Numbered from the stretch's first letter, positions 51,829 to 62,119 are shown. The stretch: DNA of 64,000 nt from Algoriphagus algorifonticola (GCF_007655305.1 NZ_VLOG01000039.1:1-64000); one strand, 5' to 3'. Notes: generated by a model from the letters alone, not told the origin. A program made the numbers and translations.

Positions 51829-53988
51829 TTACCAATTAGGCTTGATTCCGGGTGCAAAAGGAAAACTCAGGCTTTTGTAATATTCCAAGTTTCCTTCAGG
51901 TTGTTCAATTTCAGAAGGAAAAGGTCTATCTGCAAATGTCTGAAAATAAAGAAGACAGGCATTTCTCCACCATTCGGCTTCTTTGACCTGAACTTTCAAA
52001 AGCTGATTCACGTGATCAAACCGTTCCTCATCAATGACATTCTCTAACGATTGCCAAGTTTGGAGAAAACTTCTGGAGCTTTTGACTCCCCGATAATAAT
52101 GTATAGCTATTTCGGTCCATAGGGTATTCCCTGATTTCAGCTTAAAATCCCAAGGGAGATGATGAAACCACAATAGGTATTTTTCAGGTATTTTCTTTGG
52201 ATCAGACCATACCTCTGCGATTTCAGGAGCGTATTGATTTAAGGCATTACTCCCTGAGGAAGTTCTATTAAAACCTATCCCATCTGACCCTGCGCGATGG
52301 TAATAGAGTGAAGTCCAATCAGCTCTTCCACCTTCTACCCAAGGTCCGGGTCCATAGTGATGACTTCTTCCCATGATGTGATGCAGGCCCAAAGGTGTCA
52401 TGTAATTCACGGCGGCCTCATGAGAACTAATCATAATTCCTTGAATCTTTTCAATTCCATTTAGCTTAGGCCCAAAGGTTAATTCTGACCATTCTTTCGC
52501 TATTTTTTCGGAACTTAAATAGGGATCCCAAGCTAATCTTCCGAAGGCATACCAGTTGGACTGCCCGAAAAGATGCCCTGTCCAATTTCTATCAGTTCCA
52601 ATATTGGAGACTCCAGCCATCAGGGTTAATTTTTGCCCAGAATCTTTTCCATCAATGATTTTAGCCACTGTTGATGAAGACTTTGGTCTATAGGTATTAG
52701 ATTTCAATACCTCCTCCCAAAAAGTACCCAAATAGACCAATTGAGTAGCCTGTCCCAAATATTCTTGGGTAATCTGAAATTCCATCCCGAGATTGGTACT
52801 TTTTACGGCTCCAAATAAAGGATGGAATGGCTCCCGAGGTTGGAAGTCAATTGCCCCATTTTTTACCTGAATGATCACATTTTCCTTAAATTTTCCATCC
52901 AGAGTTTCAAATTCCAAATTTGCCTGTTTGTGGCGATCCTCATCAATTTCATGAGAGTAGACAAATGCCCTCCAAATGACCAACCCTTTATATGGAGCGA
53001 GAGCATCTGCAAGCATATTGGCTCCTTCTGCATGATTTCTCCCGTATTCATGTGGGCCGGGCTGTCCTTCTGAATTAGCCTTAACTACAAAGCCACCAAA
53101 ATCTGGGATGGCTTCATAAATCATCCCTACTTTTTCCTTCCAAAATGCTGCAACTTCAGAGTTTAAAGGATCAGCTGTTTCTAATCCACCAAGCTCGATA
53201 GGGGCAGAAAATCGGGCTGTCAAATAGACTTTAATACCATAAGGGCGGAAAATATCTGCCAAGACCTTTACTTTTTCTATGAAGTCTGGTCTTAATATCC
53301 AGGCATTTGCATTCACATTAGTGAGCGAAACTGCATTTATTCCGATACTGGCATTAGCCCGGGCGTAATCTATGTACCGAGGATCCACGTAGCCTGGAAG
53401 CTTATGCCAATCCCAAATCGAAAACCCAGCATAGCCACGTTCTACAGTTCGATCCAAATTATCCCAGTGATTCAGCATTCTGATTTTTACTTTGGGACTA
53501 TCTGATAGTTCTTCCTTAAAGTCTACCTTTTCTCTTTGGATTTCCTGGAGTAATCGATAAACGCCGTACAAGACACCGATTGGTTTGTTTCCAATAATGC
53601 TAAAGTAGGTTTTGCCTTGAAGTTCAATTGGACCCATCCAGTAACCTTCATCTCCTAAATTTTTGATTTCCATTTGTTGGTCTAAGCCTATGACCTGAGC
53701 AAGTTCCTCTCTGGTACCCAGCCACATTTTAGCCACATTGATCCGGTCAGTTGCATAGATAGGAGATTGCCCGATCATTTTTGGAACAGCTTTTTCCAAC
53801 TCTAATTGGATGGCGTCGTACGTTGGGGTTTTTCCAAAAAAGTAGATTCCACTAAATAATGATTCGACTTCTGATCGAATAGTGGGAGTCTTGATGGAAC
53901 TGTAGTCCAACCACAATTCATAGCCGTCCTTGGCCTGAACGGATTGGATGCAGAAGAAAAAAAGAAAAGCGTAAATTAGGTTTTTCAT
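51829..53988 (-). CDS. Alpha-glucuronidase, GH67
   Basis: The frame opens at 54081, but the ATG at 53988 places a signal peptide (MKNLIYAFLFFFCIQSVQA) at the N-terminus, so the mature enzyme is about 700 residues in the periplasm or outside. It shows NHWDNLDRTVERGYAGFSIW, KANSEGQPGPHEYGRNHAEG (proton-donor Glu), RAFVYSHE, and the later GGRADWTSLYYHRAGSDG. GH67 removes (methyl)glucuronic acid from xylo-oligosaccharide ends. No xylanase or SusCD genes are adjacent, so this is a lone gene from a hemicellulose route. The upstream intergenic region has a TATTTTTG on the minus strand. Confidence 0.93.
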   Translation of the reverse strand: MKNLIYAFLFFFCIQSVQAKDGYELWLDYSSIKTPTIRSEVESLFSGIYFFGKTPTYDAIQLELEKAVPKMIGQSPIYATDRINVAKMWLGTREELAQVIGLDQQMEIKNLGDEGYWMGPIELQGKTYFSIIGNKPIGVLYGVYRLLQEIQREKVDFKEELSDSPKVKIRMLNHWDNLDRTVERGYAGFSIWDWHKLPGYVDPRYIDYARANASIGINAVSLTNVNANAWILRPDFIEKVKVLADIFRPYGIKVYLTARFSAPIELGGLETADPLNSEVAAFWKEKVGMIYEAIPDFGGFVVKANSEGQPGPHEYGRNHAEGANMLADALAPYKGLVIWRAFVYSHEIDEDRHKQANLEFETLDGKFKENVIIQVKNGAIDFQPREPFHPLFGAVKSTNLGMEFQITQEYLGQATQLVYLGTFWEEVLKSNTYRPKSSSTVAKIIDGKDSGQKLTLMAGVSNIGTDRNWTGHLFGQSNWYAFGRLAWDPYLSSEKIAKEWSELTFGPKLNGIEKIQGIMISSHEAAVNYMTPLGLHHIMGRSHHYGPGPWVEGGRADWTSLYYHRAGSDGIGFNRTSSGSNALNQYAPEIAEVWSDPKKIPEKYLLWFHHLPWDFKLKSGNTLWTEIAIHYYRGVKSSRSFLQTWQSLENVIDEERFDHVNQLLKVQVKEAEWWRNACLLYFQTFADRPFPSEIEQPEGNLEYYKSLSFPFAPGIKPNW

Positions 53989-54157
53989 AGGTTTATTGGT
54001 TGACGATTGAAGTTCTCGAAAAATCAAACTTTTTCCTATAGCTTTTTGATGGATGTAAGGATCCTTTAGAATGCACGACATTTTTTGTCAAAAATAAAAT
54101 TTCACTCCTTCAATTTCATCAAGCTTTCCTATCTTCAAACTCACTTTTTTCCAAGCT

Positions 54158-57100
54158 ATGTCAGACAAACCTTTTATCATCTACAAATCTTCAGCAGGAT
54201 CTGGGAAGACCTATACGCTTACACTAGAGTATCTCAAGTTGGCACTAAGGCAACCACCAACAGCTTTCAAGCAGATATTAGCAGTGACTTTTACCAATAA
54301 GGCCACTCAGGAGATGAAGGAGCGGATTTTGGATGTGCTGTCAAGATTGTCTCAGCAGGTGGATGAGGCGGAGTTTATGGATCAGGAATTAATGAAATTT
54401 CTGCAAGTGGATGCTGAAGGTTTGAAGCATAAGGCGAAGGCTACACTGACGGCTATCCTGCACGATTATAGTCATTTTTCAGTCAGCACGATTGATAGCT
54501 TTTTTCAAAAAGTAGTTCGTGCATTTGCCCGCGAGATTGATCTCAATGCGAAGTTTGAGGTAGAATTGGATCAGGATGGAGTTCTTGAAAGGGTAGTAGA
54601 TCGAGTTGTCATGCAGGTGATGGATGATGAATTCCTACATAAATGGCTGGTTGATTACGCCACTGAGCAGATCCAGAATGGGAAAACCTGGGATATTCGG
54701 AGAAATATTCAGGGCTTGGGTAAACAGATTTTTCAGGAGAATTTTAAACAGCATGCAGGCGAAATCAAATCCTTTTTGAGTGAGAAAGAAAATGTCGATC
54801 AACTCCAAAAACTGGTCAAGAGTCGAAGAGATGGTCTTATCAAAATTGGTAAAGATTTAAAACAGCAGGCCAATGAAATAAGGGTCGCTCATGGCTTGGC
54901 ATGGACGGATTTTAGTGGTAGTTCCAATTCCTTTGCAAAGAAGTTTGATCAACTCGGTGATAGAAACAAGGTCGTTCCAGATATTACAAAAACAATGGTT
55001 GAGGCCATTGATAATCCTGGAAAATGGTATGCTAAATCAAGTAAAAAAATCAATGAAATTGAAAGTGCTTTTCAATCAGGTCTAAATGATATTCTAAGGC
55101 AATTTGAACCTTTGCTTTTCCAATGGAATACCATCAGCGCTATTTCTAGAAATATTTATGTTTATGGAGTTTTTAGGAATTTGCTAGATGATTTATCTCT
55201 GATCAAATCCGAGGAAAACATGCTTTTGATTTCGGATGCCAATGAGTTCCTGAAAGAAATCACCTATGAAAATGACGCCCCATTTATCTATGAAAAAGTA
55301 GGGAATCAATACCAACATTTTTTGATAGACGAGTTTCAGGATACTTCGGGCTTTCAGTGGGCTAGTTTCAAGCCTCTACTCGAAAACTCCCTTTCTTTTG
55401 GTCATCGTAATCTTTTGGTAGGGGACGTTAAGCAGTCTATTTATCGTTGGCGTGGAGGAGAAATGAAACTCCTTCTTGAAAGAGTGGAAGAGGAGATAGG
55501 TGCTCATTTGATTAAAACAGAGAATTTGGATACCAATTATAGGAGTTTGCCTCGTATCATTGAATTCAACAATGCATTGTTTGAAACGCTCCCAACTTCT
55601 TTTGAGCGGGTGCTTTCTGACACTTATGGGGTGGATGATCCAAGTATTTTGTCTAAAGCTTATGCCGATGTAAAGCAAAAAGTATCCTCGAAAAAAAAGC
55701 AATCTAATTTCCAAGGTATGGTGCGGATGGAATTCTTGGAAGAGAATAAGGAGCTGGAAGAGGATGGTAAATTTGATAAACAGGTCCTTGAAAAAATTCC
55801 AGAACAGGTCAGGAAACTCCAGGATTTGGGCTATCAGTTGAAGGATATCGCTTTTTTGGTTAGAACCAAGTCAGAAGGTGAGCAGATTGCTGATTGCCTC
55901 ATGCTGGAAGTTACTAGCGATCAATACCGATACGATGTGCTTTCGGATGAATCCATGTATTTGCATAAGGCAGCCTCAGTCAAAGCCCTGGTCGCTGCCC
56001 TTTCATACTTGTATCAACCCGATGATGAGGTGCAGTTTAAGACCATGTGGTATTATCGAGCTGTACTTTTAGATCAGAAAGTTGATCACAAACTGTTTTC
56101 CTTGGATCAGATTGATGAAGATTTTGCTAAGGAGATTGAATTATTTAAAGCGCAGGAACAGGTATTGTTGCAACTTTCTTTATTGGAAATGACCGAAGAG
56201 TTGATTCGCATACTTCGAATTCAAGAGACGGGATTGGAGAAGGCCTATATCTCCGGATTTCGGGAAGCAGTCTTCGATTTTATTTCTAAAAATCGCTCAG
56301 ATCTGGGAGCTTTTTTGGATTGGTGGCAAGACAACAAGCAGAAGCGTACAGTAAAGATCCCTGAAGGACATGATGCAATGCGAATTCTTACCATTCATAA
56401 ATCTAAAGGTCTTCAATTCAAAGTGGTTTTAATGCCATTTTTAAAATGGACCATTTTTGATACCACTAAAGACAACATTGTTTGGGCTCCTTTTAAAGAT
56501 TCAGATACGGGAATTCAGGCAATTATTCCATTGAAGCTGCAGAGTAGCCTAGCCCAGTCTTTATTCGCTGAAACCTATGGTGAAGAGGCAATATTGGCCT
56601 ATTTGGATAGCTTGAATATGATCTACGTGGCCCTTACTCGAGCAGAGGAGGTGTTTTGGTCTCTTTCTCCCTATAAGGGTTCTTTTAATTCTCAAAATTA
56701 CCTAGAGATCCATTTGCAGCAGATTTTAGAAGGAGGAATTCAAAATCTGGGAACCTTAGAGCAAGAGTCAAAGATCTTTCAATGGGGAGATTGGCCAGAA
56801 TCCAATATTCCTGATCAAACGGTATTTCAAACGCCACCCTTGCGCTGGACTTATAAGAAATGGCAAGAATTATTGGAGGTCAAACAATATGCAGTTGACT
56901 TTTCCGCCGAAGGCATGGAGCAGCGGAAAAAGCGGAATTTTGGCTTGCTTGTTCATGAGATTTTAGAAAAATCCAATACCCTAGCCCAGGCTAAATTGGA
57001 GCTAGAAAGTCTATATTTTGAAGGGAGGTTGAGTTCAGAAGAGAAAGAAGAGGTCCTCTCTCAGCTTCAGGCATTGTTCGAAAATCCACTTTTTGCTTCT

Positions 57101-57355
57101 TGGTTTGATCCAGCTCAGGATTCATTGAATGAGCAGGGCATTCTTTTGCCAGGAGGAAAACAAAAAAGACCTGACCGTATTCTCCTCCACCAAAGGGAAG
57201 CAGTGGTGGTAGATTTTAAAACAGGAGAAGAACGGGACAGCTATAGCAAGCAGGTTAAGGAATATATGGAACTCGTGAAGTCACTTACCGCAAAGCCATG
57301 CAAGGGCTACTTATGTTATTTAGAAACAGGAAAAATCGAAGAAGTACATGCATAA
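54158..57355 (+). CDS. UvrD/Rep-family helicase-nuclease, AddA-like
   Basis: The 1065-residue protein has Walker A SSAGSGKTYTL (11-21), LAVTFTNKATQEMKERIL, a second DEFQDTSG Walker B, the Q/R-type QSIYRWRGGE, LTIHKSKGLQFKVVLMP, and VALTRAEEVFW near the end of the helicase. The C-terminal region carries the PD-(D/E)xK nuclease residues in RILLHQREAVVVDFKTGEE. This is the AddA (RecB-like) arrangement: with AddB it unwinds and degrades DNA ends in recombination repair. Its stop overlaps the AddB gene start by 8 bases. Confidence 0.92.
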   Translation: MSDKPFIIYKSSAGSGKTYTLTLEYLKLALRQPPTAFKQILAVTFTNKATQEMKERILDVLSRLSQQVDEAEFMDQELMKFLQVDAEGLKHKAKATLTAILHDYSHFSVSTIDSFFQKVVRAFAREIDLNAKFEVELDQDGVLERVVDRVVMQVMDDEFLHKWLVDYATEQIQNGKTWDIRRNIQGLGKQIFQENFKQHAGEIKSFLSEKENVDQLQKLVKSRRDGLIKIGKDLKQQANEIRVAHGLAWTDFSGSSNSFAKKFDQLGDRNKVVPDITKTMVEAIDNPGKWYAKSSKKINEIESAFQSGLNDILRQFEPLLFQWNTISAISRNIYVYGVFRNLLDDLSLIKSEENMLLISDANEFLKEITYENDAPFIYEKVGNQYQHFLIDEFQDTSGFQWASFKPLLENSLSFGHRNLLVGDVKQSIYRWRGGEMKLLLERVEEEIGAHLIKTENLDTNYRSLPRIIEFNNALFETLPTSFERVLSDTYGVDDPSILSKAYADVKQKVSSKKKQSNFQGMVRMEFLEENKELEEDGKFDKQVLEKIPEQVRKLQDLGYQLKDIAFLVRTKSEGEQIADCLMLEVTSDQYRYDVLSDESMYLHKAASVKALVAALSYLYQPDDEVQFKTMWYYRAVLLDQKVDHKLFSLDQIDEDFAKEIELFKAQEQVLLQLSLLEMTEELIRILRIQETGLEKAYISGFREAVFDFISKNRSDLGAFLDWWQDNKQKRTVKIPEGHDAMRILTIHKSKGLQFKVVLMPFLKWTIFDTTKDNIVWAPFKDSDTGIQAIIPLKLQSSLAQSLFAETYGEEAILAYLDSLNMIYVALTRAEEVFWSLSPYKGSFNSQNYLEIHLQQILEGGIQNLGTLEQESKIFQWGDWPESNIPDQTVFQTPPLRWTYKKWQELLEVKQYAVDFSAEGMEQRKKRNFGLLVHEILEKSNTLAQAKLELESLYFEGRLSSEEKEEVLSQLQALFENPLFASWFDPAQDSLNEQGILLPGGKQKRPDRILLHQREAVVVDFKTGEERDSYSKQVKEYMELVKSLTAKPCKGYLCYLETGKIEEVHA

Positions 57356-60212
57356 TTTTTTAAGAAATACTGCTAAAAAAATCCTGAAGGAATCAGAATC
57401 TTTGAGAGAGGTAATTGTGGTTTTACCCAACAGAAGAGCTGGATTGTTTTTTACGCAGCATATGGGGACCTTGATTGATCAGCCTACTTGGATGCCTGAA
57501 GTAAAGACGATTGAGGACGTGTTTTATGGATTTGCAGGAAAACGGCCGGCAGATGATTTAACACTGATTTTTGAATTGTACCGGGTTTATGGGGATTTGC
57601 ACCCTGATCCTGAGTCATTTGATCGCTTTTTCTTTTGGGGTGAAATGATTCTGAAGGACTTCAATGATGTGGATCAGTTTATGGCCGATCCGGATAAACT
57701 CTATCACCATTTGGCCGAAATCAAAGAATTGGAGTCTGATTTAAGTTTTTTGACTGAAAATCAAATTGAGTTGATCCGACAATTTTGGAATTCCTTTATC
57801 AGCCAAGACAAGAAGCATCAGGAAAAATTTCTGAAATTTTGGCAAGTACTTAAACCGCTTTACCGTGCCTTTCAATCTTCCCTTGAGGTGTCGGGATTGG
57901 CTTATTCTGGTAAGCTGTATAGACAAGTGGCCATGAGCCTGAGTGAAATCCAAAAGCCTGAAAAAAAGTATATCTTTTTGGGATTTAATGCTTTTACAAA
58001 AACGGAAGAACTGCTGATCAAGCATTTTATCAAGGAGTTTGGTGCTGAAATCCATTGGGATATTGATGCTTATTACACGCTTGATGGCAATCAAGAAGCT
58101 GGACTATTTTTCCGTGAGTACAGGAAGGATGTCATTTTGGGTCCCACCTTTCCCAAGGAGCTTCCAGATTTGATTCAAAGTAAGACTTCAGAAATTAAAA
58201 CCTATGCCATCCCTCTTAAGGTGAATCAGGCAAATTTGGTGGGTTCATTATTGGAACAAATTCCGGATCAGGAAGCGCTGGAAGAGACAGTCGTGATTTT
58301 ACCGGATGAGCAATTACTCTTTCCGGTTCTTCATTCTCTACCGGAGCGCATCAATCAGGTAAATGTGACCATGGGGTATCCGGTTAAAAATGCTCCCGTC
58401 TATGCATTTTTAGAGGCTGTTTTGGAAATGCAGCGATTTATTAAAATTGAAAATGGGGAGCCTTTCTTCTACCATCAACCTATCAAGAACTTGCTTTCAT
58501 CTACTTATTTAAAAAGTGTTAATGAAGGCTTTTGTAAAGGAGTGTTGGGAGAGATTCAGGCCATGAACAAGGTATATATTTCCAGGTTAGAACTTGTAAA
58601 GGGAGGTAAGCTTTTTGAATTGATTTTTCAAAAGCTGGAAGCTGATCAATTATTTCCTTACCTGAGTACCTTGATGCAGGAATTGGCTGAATTGCTTAAA
58701 GATGATATGCTTCAGCGCAACTACCTTTTCCAATGTTTCAAGCAATTGACCCGATTGCGGGAGACCTTTGAAAAAGAGGAGCAGTTTTCGGTTGAGCGGG
58801 AATTTTTTATCCGCTTGTTCCGACAGGTATTTCAGGAAGTCAAATTACCTTTTGAGGGAGAGCCTCTTCGCGGACTGCAGATCATGGGGGTATTGGAATC
58901 CCGTAACCTGGACTTCCGTCGGGTTATCATTTGTAATATGAATGAAGATAGTTTTCCACCTTCGGCCGGTCTGAATTCCATGATTCCATTTTCTATCCGA
59001 AGGGCATTTGGGCTGCCGGTTCAGGAGCAAAATGATGCTATTTATGCCTATACTTTCTATCGGCTACTGCATGCCGCAGAAGAGGTTCATATGATCTATA
59101 CGACTGCAGCAGATCAGGGTAGGGCTGGAGAAAAGAGCCGATACTTGCAACAGATGGAGGTGGAGCTCAATCAAGACCTCTCCGAGGAAGTCATTTATGT
59201 TCCCATAGACCAAAAATCGACCGAAGCAATCCGAATTGAAAAGTTACCTTCCATTTTTCATGCCTTAGAACGGTATTTAGTAGGATCGGATGGACACTCG
59301 GAAACTGCCTTTTCTCCTTCTGCTTTAAATGTCTATTTGGATTGCAGACTCAAATTTTACTTGCAATACATTGCTGGAATCAAAGAAAAAGAGGAAGTGA
59401 GCGAGGAGATTGATGCCGGAGTCTTCGGGAATTTGGCCCATTACAGTTTGGAGAACTTGTATTCAGGTTTTATCCAACGAAAAAAACGAACTCAAATCGA
59501 AGAGGGGGATTTCGCTGAATTACGAAAAAACTGGATTTTTCCTGCGGTTGAAAAAGCCATTCGCGATTTTTATCATCTTGAAGACGAAGCAGAAACCAAA
59601 CTCAATGGTCAATTGGCCATAGCTCGTGATGTGATACAGGGCTATGTGGATCAGGTCTTGGCATATGATGCAAGCACAGCACCTTTTCGTTTAATCTCTT
59701 TAGAAAAAGAAAAAAAGTACCAAACAACGATGGAGATCAATACTTTGAATGGAACTCGTAGTGTGGCTTTGAGAGGAATCATTGACCGGGTAGATGAACT
59801 TGATGGGGTGATCCGCTTGATAGACTACAAATCTGGTGGAGATCAAAAAACCTTTCCCAATCTTGAAGCACTCTTTGATCGGAGCTTGGAAAAAAGGAAC
59901 AAAGCGGCCATGCAAACTCTGTTTTATGGATTAATTTATCAAGGAACCCATCCTGAAAATACTGCTCCTTTGAAGCCTACAATTTTCAATTTAAAAGAGG
60001 TGTTCAATGATAATTTTGATCCCTATTTGTACCAAAAGGAAGGTCGAAAAACCGGAATAGAAGTCCTGGATTACAAAGACTACGATCCGGATTTTCAAAC
60101 CAAATTAAAAGAACTGCTCGAGGAATTATACAATCCAGAAATCCCCTTTGATCAAACAGAGGTTTTGAAAAAATGTGAATATTGTCCCTATAAGGAGATT
60201 TGTGGGAGGTGA
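57348..60212 (+). CDS. PD-(D/E)xK nuclease, AddB-like
   Basis: The 954-residue protein has a degenerate helicase-like N-terminal half (VIVVLPNRRAGLFFTQHM) and a C-terminal nuclease with LIDYKSGG. Iron-sulphur Cys are in YLDCRLKFYLQYI and CEYCPYKEICGR at the very end; this four-Cys pattern is typical of AddB. It forms a heterodimer with the AddA-like protein, with the two gene ends overlapping by 8 bases. Together they should process double-strand breaks for RecA. A Chi-like site is not predicted. Confidence 0.92.
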   Translation: MHNFLRNTAKKILKESESLREVIVVLPNRRAGLFFTQHMGTLIDQPTWMPEVKTIEDVFYGFAGKRPADDLTLIFELYRVYGDLHPDPESFDRFFFWGEMILKDFNDVDQFMADPDKLYHHLAEIKELESDLSFLTENQIELIRQFWNSFISQDKKHQEKFLKFWQVLKPLYRAFQSSLEVSGLAYSGKLYRQVAMSLSEIQKPEKKYIFLGFNAFTKTEELLIKHFIKEFGAEIHWDIDAYYTLDGNQEAGLFFREYRKDVILGPTFPKELPDLIQSKTSEIKTYAIPLKVNQANLVGSLLEQIPDQEALEETVVILPDEQLLFPVLHSLPERINQVNVTMGYPVKNAPVYAFLEAVLEMQRFIKIENGEPFFYHQPIKNLLSSTYLKSVNEGFCKGVLGEIQAMNKVYISRLELVKGGKLFELIFQKLEADQLFPYLSTLMQELAELLKDDMLQRNYLFQCFKQLTRLRETFEKEEQFSVEREFFIRLFRQVFQEVKLPFEGEPLRGLQIMGVLESRNLDFRRVIICNMNEDSFPPSAGLNSMIPFSIRRAFGLPVQEQNDAIYAYTFYRLLHAAEEVHMIYTTAADQGRAGEKSRYLQQMEVELNQDLSEEVIYVPIDQKSTEAIRIEKLPSIFHALERYLVGSDGHSETAFSPSALNVYLDCRLKFYLQYIAGIKEKEEVSEEIDAGVFGNLAHYSLENLYSGFIQRKKRTQIEEGDFAELRKNWIFPAVEKAIRDFYHLEDEAETKLNGQLAIARDVIQGYVDQVLAYDASTAPFRLISLEKEKKYQTTMEINTLNGTRSVALRGIIDRVDELDGVIRLIDYKSGGDQKTFPNLEALFDRSLEKRNKAAMQTLFYGLIYQGTHPENTAPLKPTIFNLKEVFNDNFDPYLYQKEGRKTGIEVLDYKDYDPDFQTKLKELLEELYNPEIPFDQTEVLKKCEYCPYKEICGR

Positions 60213-60228
60213 AGATGGTGAAGAGTAT

Positions 60229-60270
60229 GAAGTACGATGTACAAAGTACTATGTACCAAGTATCATATTA
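60229..60270. repeat. Three 14-base tandem units after the AddB gene
   Basis: GAAGTACGATGTAC, AAAGTACTATGTAC and CAAGTATCATATTA follow one another with decreasing similarity. It is a short microsatellite-like array, about 16 bases after the AddB stop. Confidence 0.6.
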
Positions 60271-60301
60271 AAGTTTGAGTATGTAGATTATTGAAATGGA
60301 T

Positions 60302-60982
60302 TTATTCCTCTTTTAAAAAGTCGGATACCAGATTGTTGTTTTCCGATTCCATTTCACAAGTCCAGCTATCTATCCACCAACGTCCATTTTCAAAATGGAG
60401 TTGGATGCTGTTCAGACCTCTAATTTGGGTTTCAATTTTGGGGTTAGTTTGTTTTCAACAAGGACTCCAATACTGAAACTCAATCAACTTCCCTTCCCTA
60501 AAAAGAAAGAAAAACCCATCATCAGCATCAGTAAATCGGCCCATGATACTAGATAATAGCTCATCATCTCTTCCGTGGATTTGAATGGGAGCTGCTTTTT
60601 TTTTCATAAAAAGCTCAACTTCTTGAAGGGAGCTTTTTCCACTGAATTCAATCTCCTGAAAATAAGTCCATTTCATTTTACCTTCCGGGTCGAAAACAAT
60701 CAAATTCGGGATGTAACCTTCCTCAGTATTCCCTATCCAAGTGATTTGATCATAGATCAGTTGATAATAGCTTTTGCCCTTTTCCTGATTGGAGTGAAAG
60801 CTGCATTCGTAATAGGTGTCTGTACTTTGTGTTGGCCCGTACTTTTCAAAAATCCCCTTCAGTCCCTGTTGCCGAAATGCCAATCCATCGACATAAATAT
60901 ATTCTGCCAAAAAGGTCTTTTCCTGTGGCGCGAAAAGAAGGGCCAAAGGCATAAGAATTGAAAAAATAGCCTTGATCATCAA
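60302..60982 (-). pseudogene. NTF2-like protein gene interrupted by an in-frame TGA
   Basis: The visible frame is 175 residues from 60982 to a TGA at 60455-60457, but the same frame continues past the TGA for 50 more codons to TAA at 60302. The first part starts with a likely signal (AIFSILMPLALLFAPQ), and its end (FREGKLIEFQYWSPC) plus the second part (RGLNSIQLHFENGRWWIDSW) together read as the NTF2/DUF4440-like fold tail, in which a SPY-type strand and a WW motif are normally adjacent. So a single nonsense change has split one gene, or the TGA is read through. The next gene overlaps by ATGA. Confidence 0.75.
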
Positions 60983-61485
60983 TCTTCTACTTCCACAATC
61001 ACCTCGATTTCAACGGCAATGTCATTCGGTAGAGCTGCTACACCTACTGCCGAACGGGCATGTTTTCCTTTTTCTCCGAAGACTTCGACCATCAGATCAG
61101 AAAAACCATTAATAACGGCAGGATGTCCGGTAAAGTCTGGTGCCGAATTCACCATACCCAGCACCTTTACAAACTGCTTGATTTTACTTAAGTCTCCTCC
61201 AGTTGCTGCCTTGAGTACTGCGATGATTTCAATCCCGGTTTCTCTGGCTGCCTGATAGCCTTCCTCAGGACTCAAATTTGCTCCTACTTTTCCATAAATA
61301 TCCGGTCCATTCCCAGCCAAAAAAATCAGATTGCCCACCCGCTTCCACTTTACATAATTGGCCATGGGAGCACTAATCTCGGGAAGTTCTATTCCCAATT
61401 CTCTTAATTTTTCTTCTGGGCTTTGTGCATAGCTCAAATTTGAGATGCAAAAGAGGATGAAAAAGAGGGTAAGTAATTTTTTCAT
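60979..61485 (-). CDS. Exported RidA-family protein
   Basis: The 168-residue protein starts with a signal peptide (MKKLLTLFFILFCISNLSYAQ), unusual for the cytoplasmic enamine deaminase family. The RidA fold is clear: LIFLAGNGPDIYGKVGANLSPEEGYQAA, FVKVLGMVNSAPDFTGHPAVINGFSDLMV, and ARSAVGVAALPNDIAVEIEVI with the active-site Arg and Glu-like positions. Members hydrolyse reactive imines; exported forms have unknown substrates. Its 3' end overlaps the NTF2-like gene's ATG by four bases. A TAGGTTTG at 61502-61509 (minus) is a possible -7 element. Confidence 0.88.
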   Translation of the reverse strand: MKKLLTLFFILFCISNLSYAQSPEEKLRELGIELPEISAPMANYVKWKRVGNLIFLAGNGPDIYGKVGANLSPEEGYQAARETGIEIIAVLKAATGGDLSKIKQFVKVLGMVNSAPDFTGHPAVINGFSDLMVEVFGEKGKHARSAVGVAALPNDIAVEIEVIVEVED

Positions 61486-61555
61486 TGGATTTTTGATTGA
61501 ACAAACCTAATCTAGCAGAATAATTTATAACTACCTATTTAACCTATCTGTAATT

Positions 61556-62017
61556 GTGGAAGCCATTCAAATCATTCCTTTCGAAAATTCACTTCGCACT
61601 CATTTTGAAATCATCAATAAGGCTTGGGTAGAAGAGTTGTTTTCTATAGAGCCATTTGATAAAGAACAGTTGGAACAGCCGGAAAAAACGATTTTGGAAA
61701 AAGGAGGTGCCATTATTTTCGCCAAAAAAGGAAAGGAAATCGTAGGTACTGTTGGTCTTTCCAAAATTGATGAGCAAACCTATGAATTGATCAAAATGGG
61801 CGTTTCCAAGAATGCTCAGGGTTTGGGAATTGGGAAGAAGCTTTGCATTGCAATTTTGGAAAAAGCCAAAGAAATGGGGGCTGGGAAAGTAGTTTTATAC
61901 ACGCATACCAAGCTTCAGGCTGCACTGAAAATCTATCAAGATTTAGGTTTCGTGGAAGTTCCTGTAATGGACGGAAAATATTGCAGATGTGACTTAATGA
62001 TGGAAAAGGAGCTTTAA
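61556..62017 (+). CDS. GNAT-family N-acetyltransferase
   Basis: The 153-residue protein starts with GTG (MEAIQIIPFE). The acetyl-CoA loop is in YELIKMGVSKNAQGLGIGKKLC (QGLGIG), and KVVLYTHTKLQAALKIYQDLGF provides the last part of the fold. The arrangement resembles the phosphinothricin/MarR-fused type acetyltransferases of Bacteroidota, but no resistance role should be inferred. It is divergent from the RidA gene with 70 bases between. Confidence 0.88.
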   Translation: MEAIQIIPFENSLRTHFEIINKAWVEELFSIEPFDKEQLEQPEKTILEKGGAIIFAKKGKEIVGTVGLSKIDEQTYELIKMGVSKNAQGLGIGKKLCIAILEKAKEMGAGKVVLYTHTKLQAALKIYQDLGFVEVPVMDGKYCRCDLMMEKEL

Positions 62018-62119
62018 TGATTTGATTTACTGATTTTTATCAGGTTTTTTATTGACCTTTTTCAAAGGATTTGGCCAGGCTTTTCGTGAACTTGTGGATA
62101 CATCATAAATCTAGAAGTC

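Noticed and set aside
60455..60457. Selenocysteine at the in-frame TGA
   Set aside because: NTF2-like proteins are not known to use selenocysteine and I saw no convincing SECIS hairpin right after the codon; a nonsense change is simpler.
60291..60476. 61-codon plus-strand frame
   Set aside because: It is antisense to the reading-frame extension of the NTF2-like gene.
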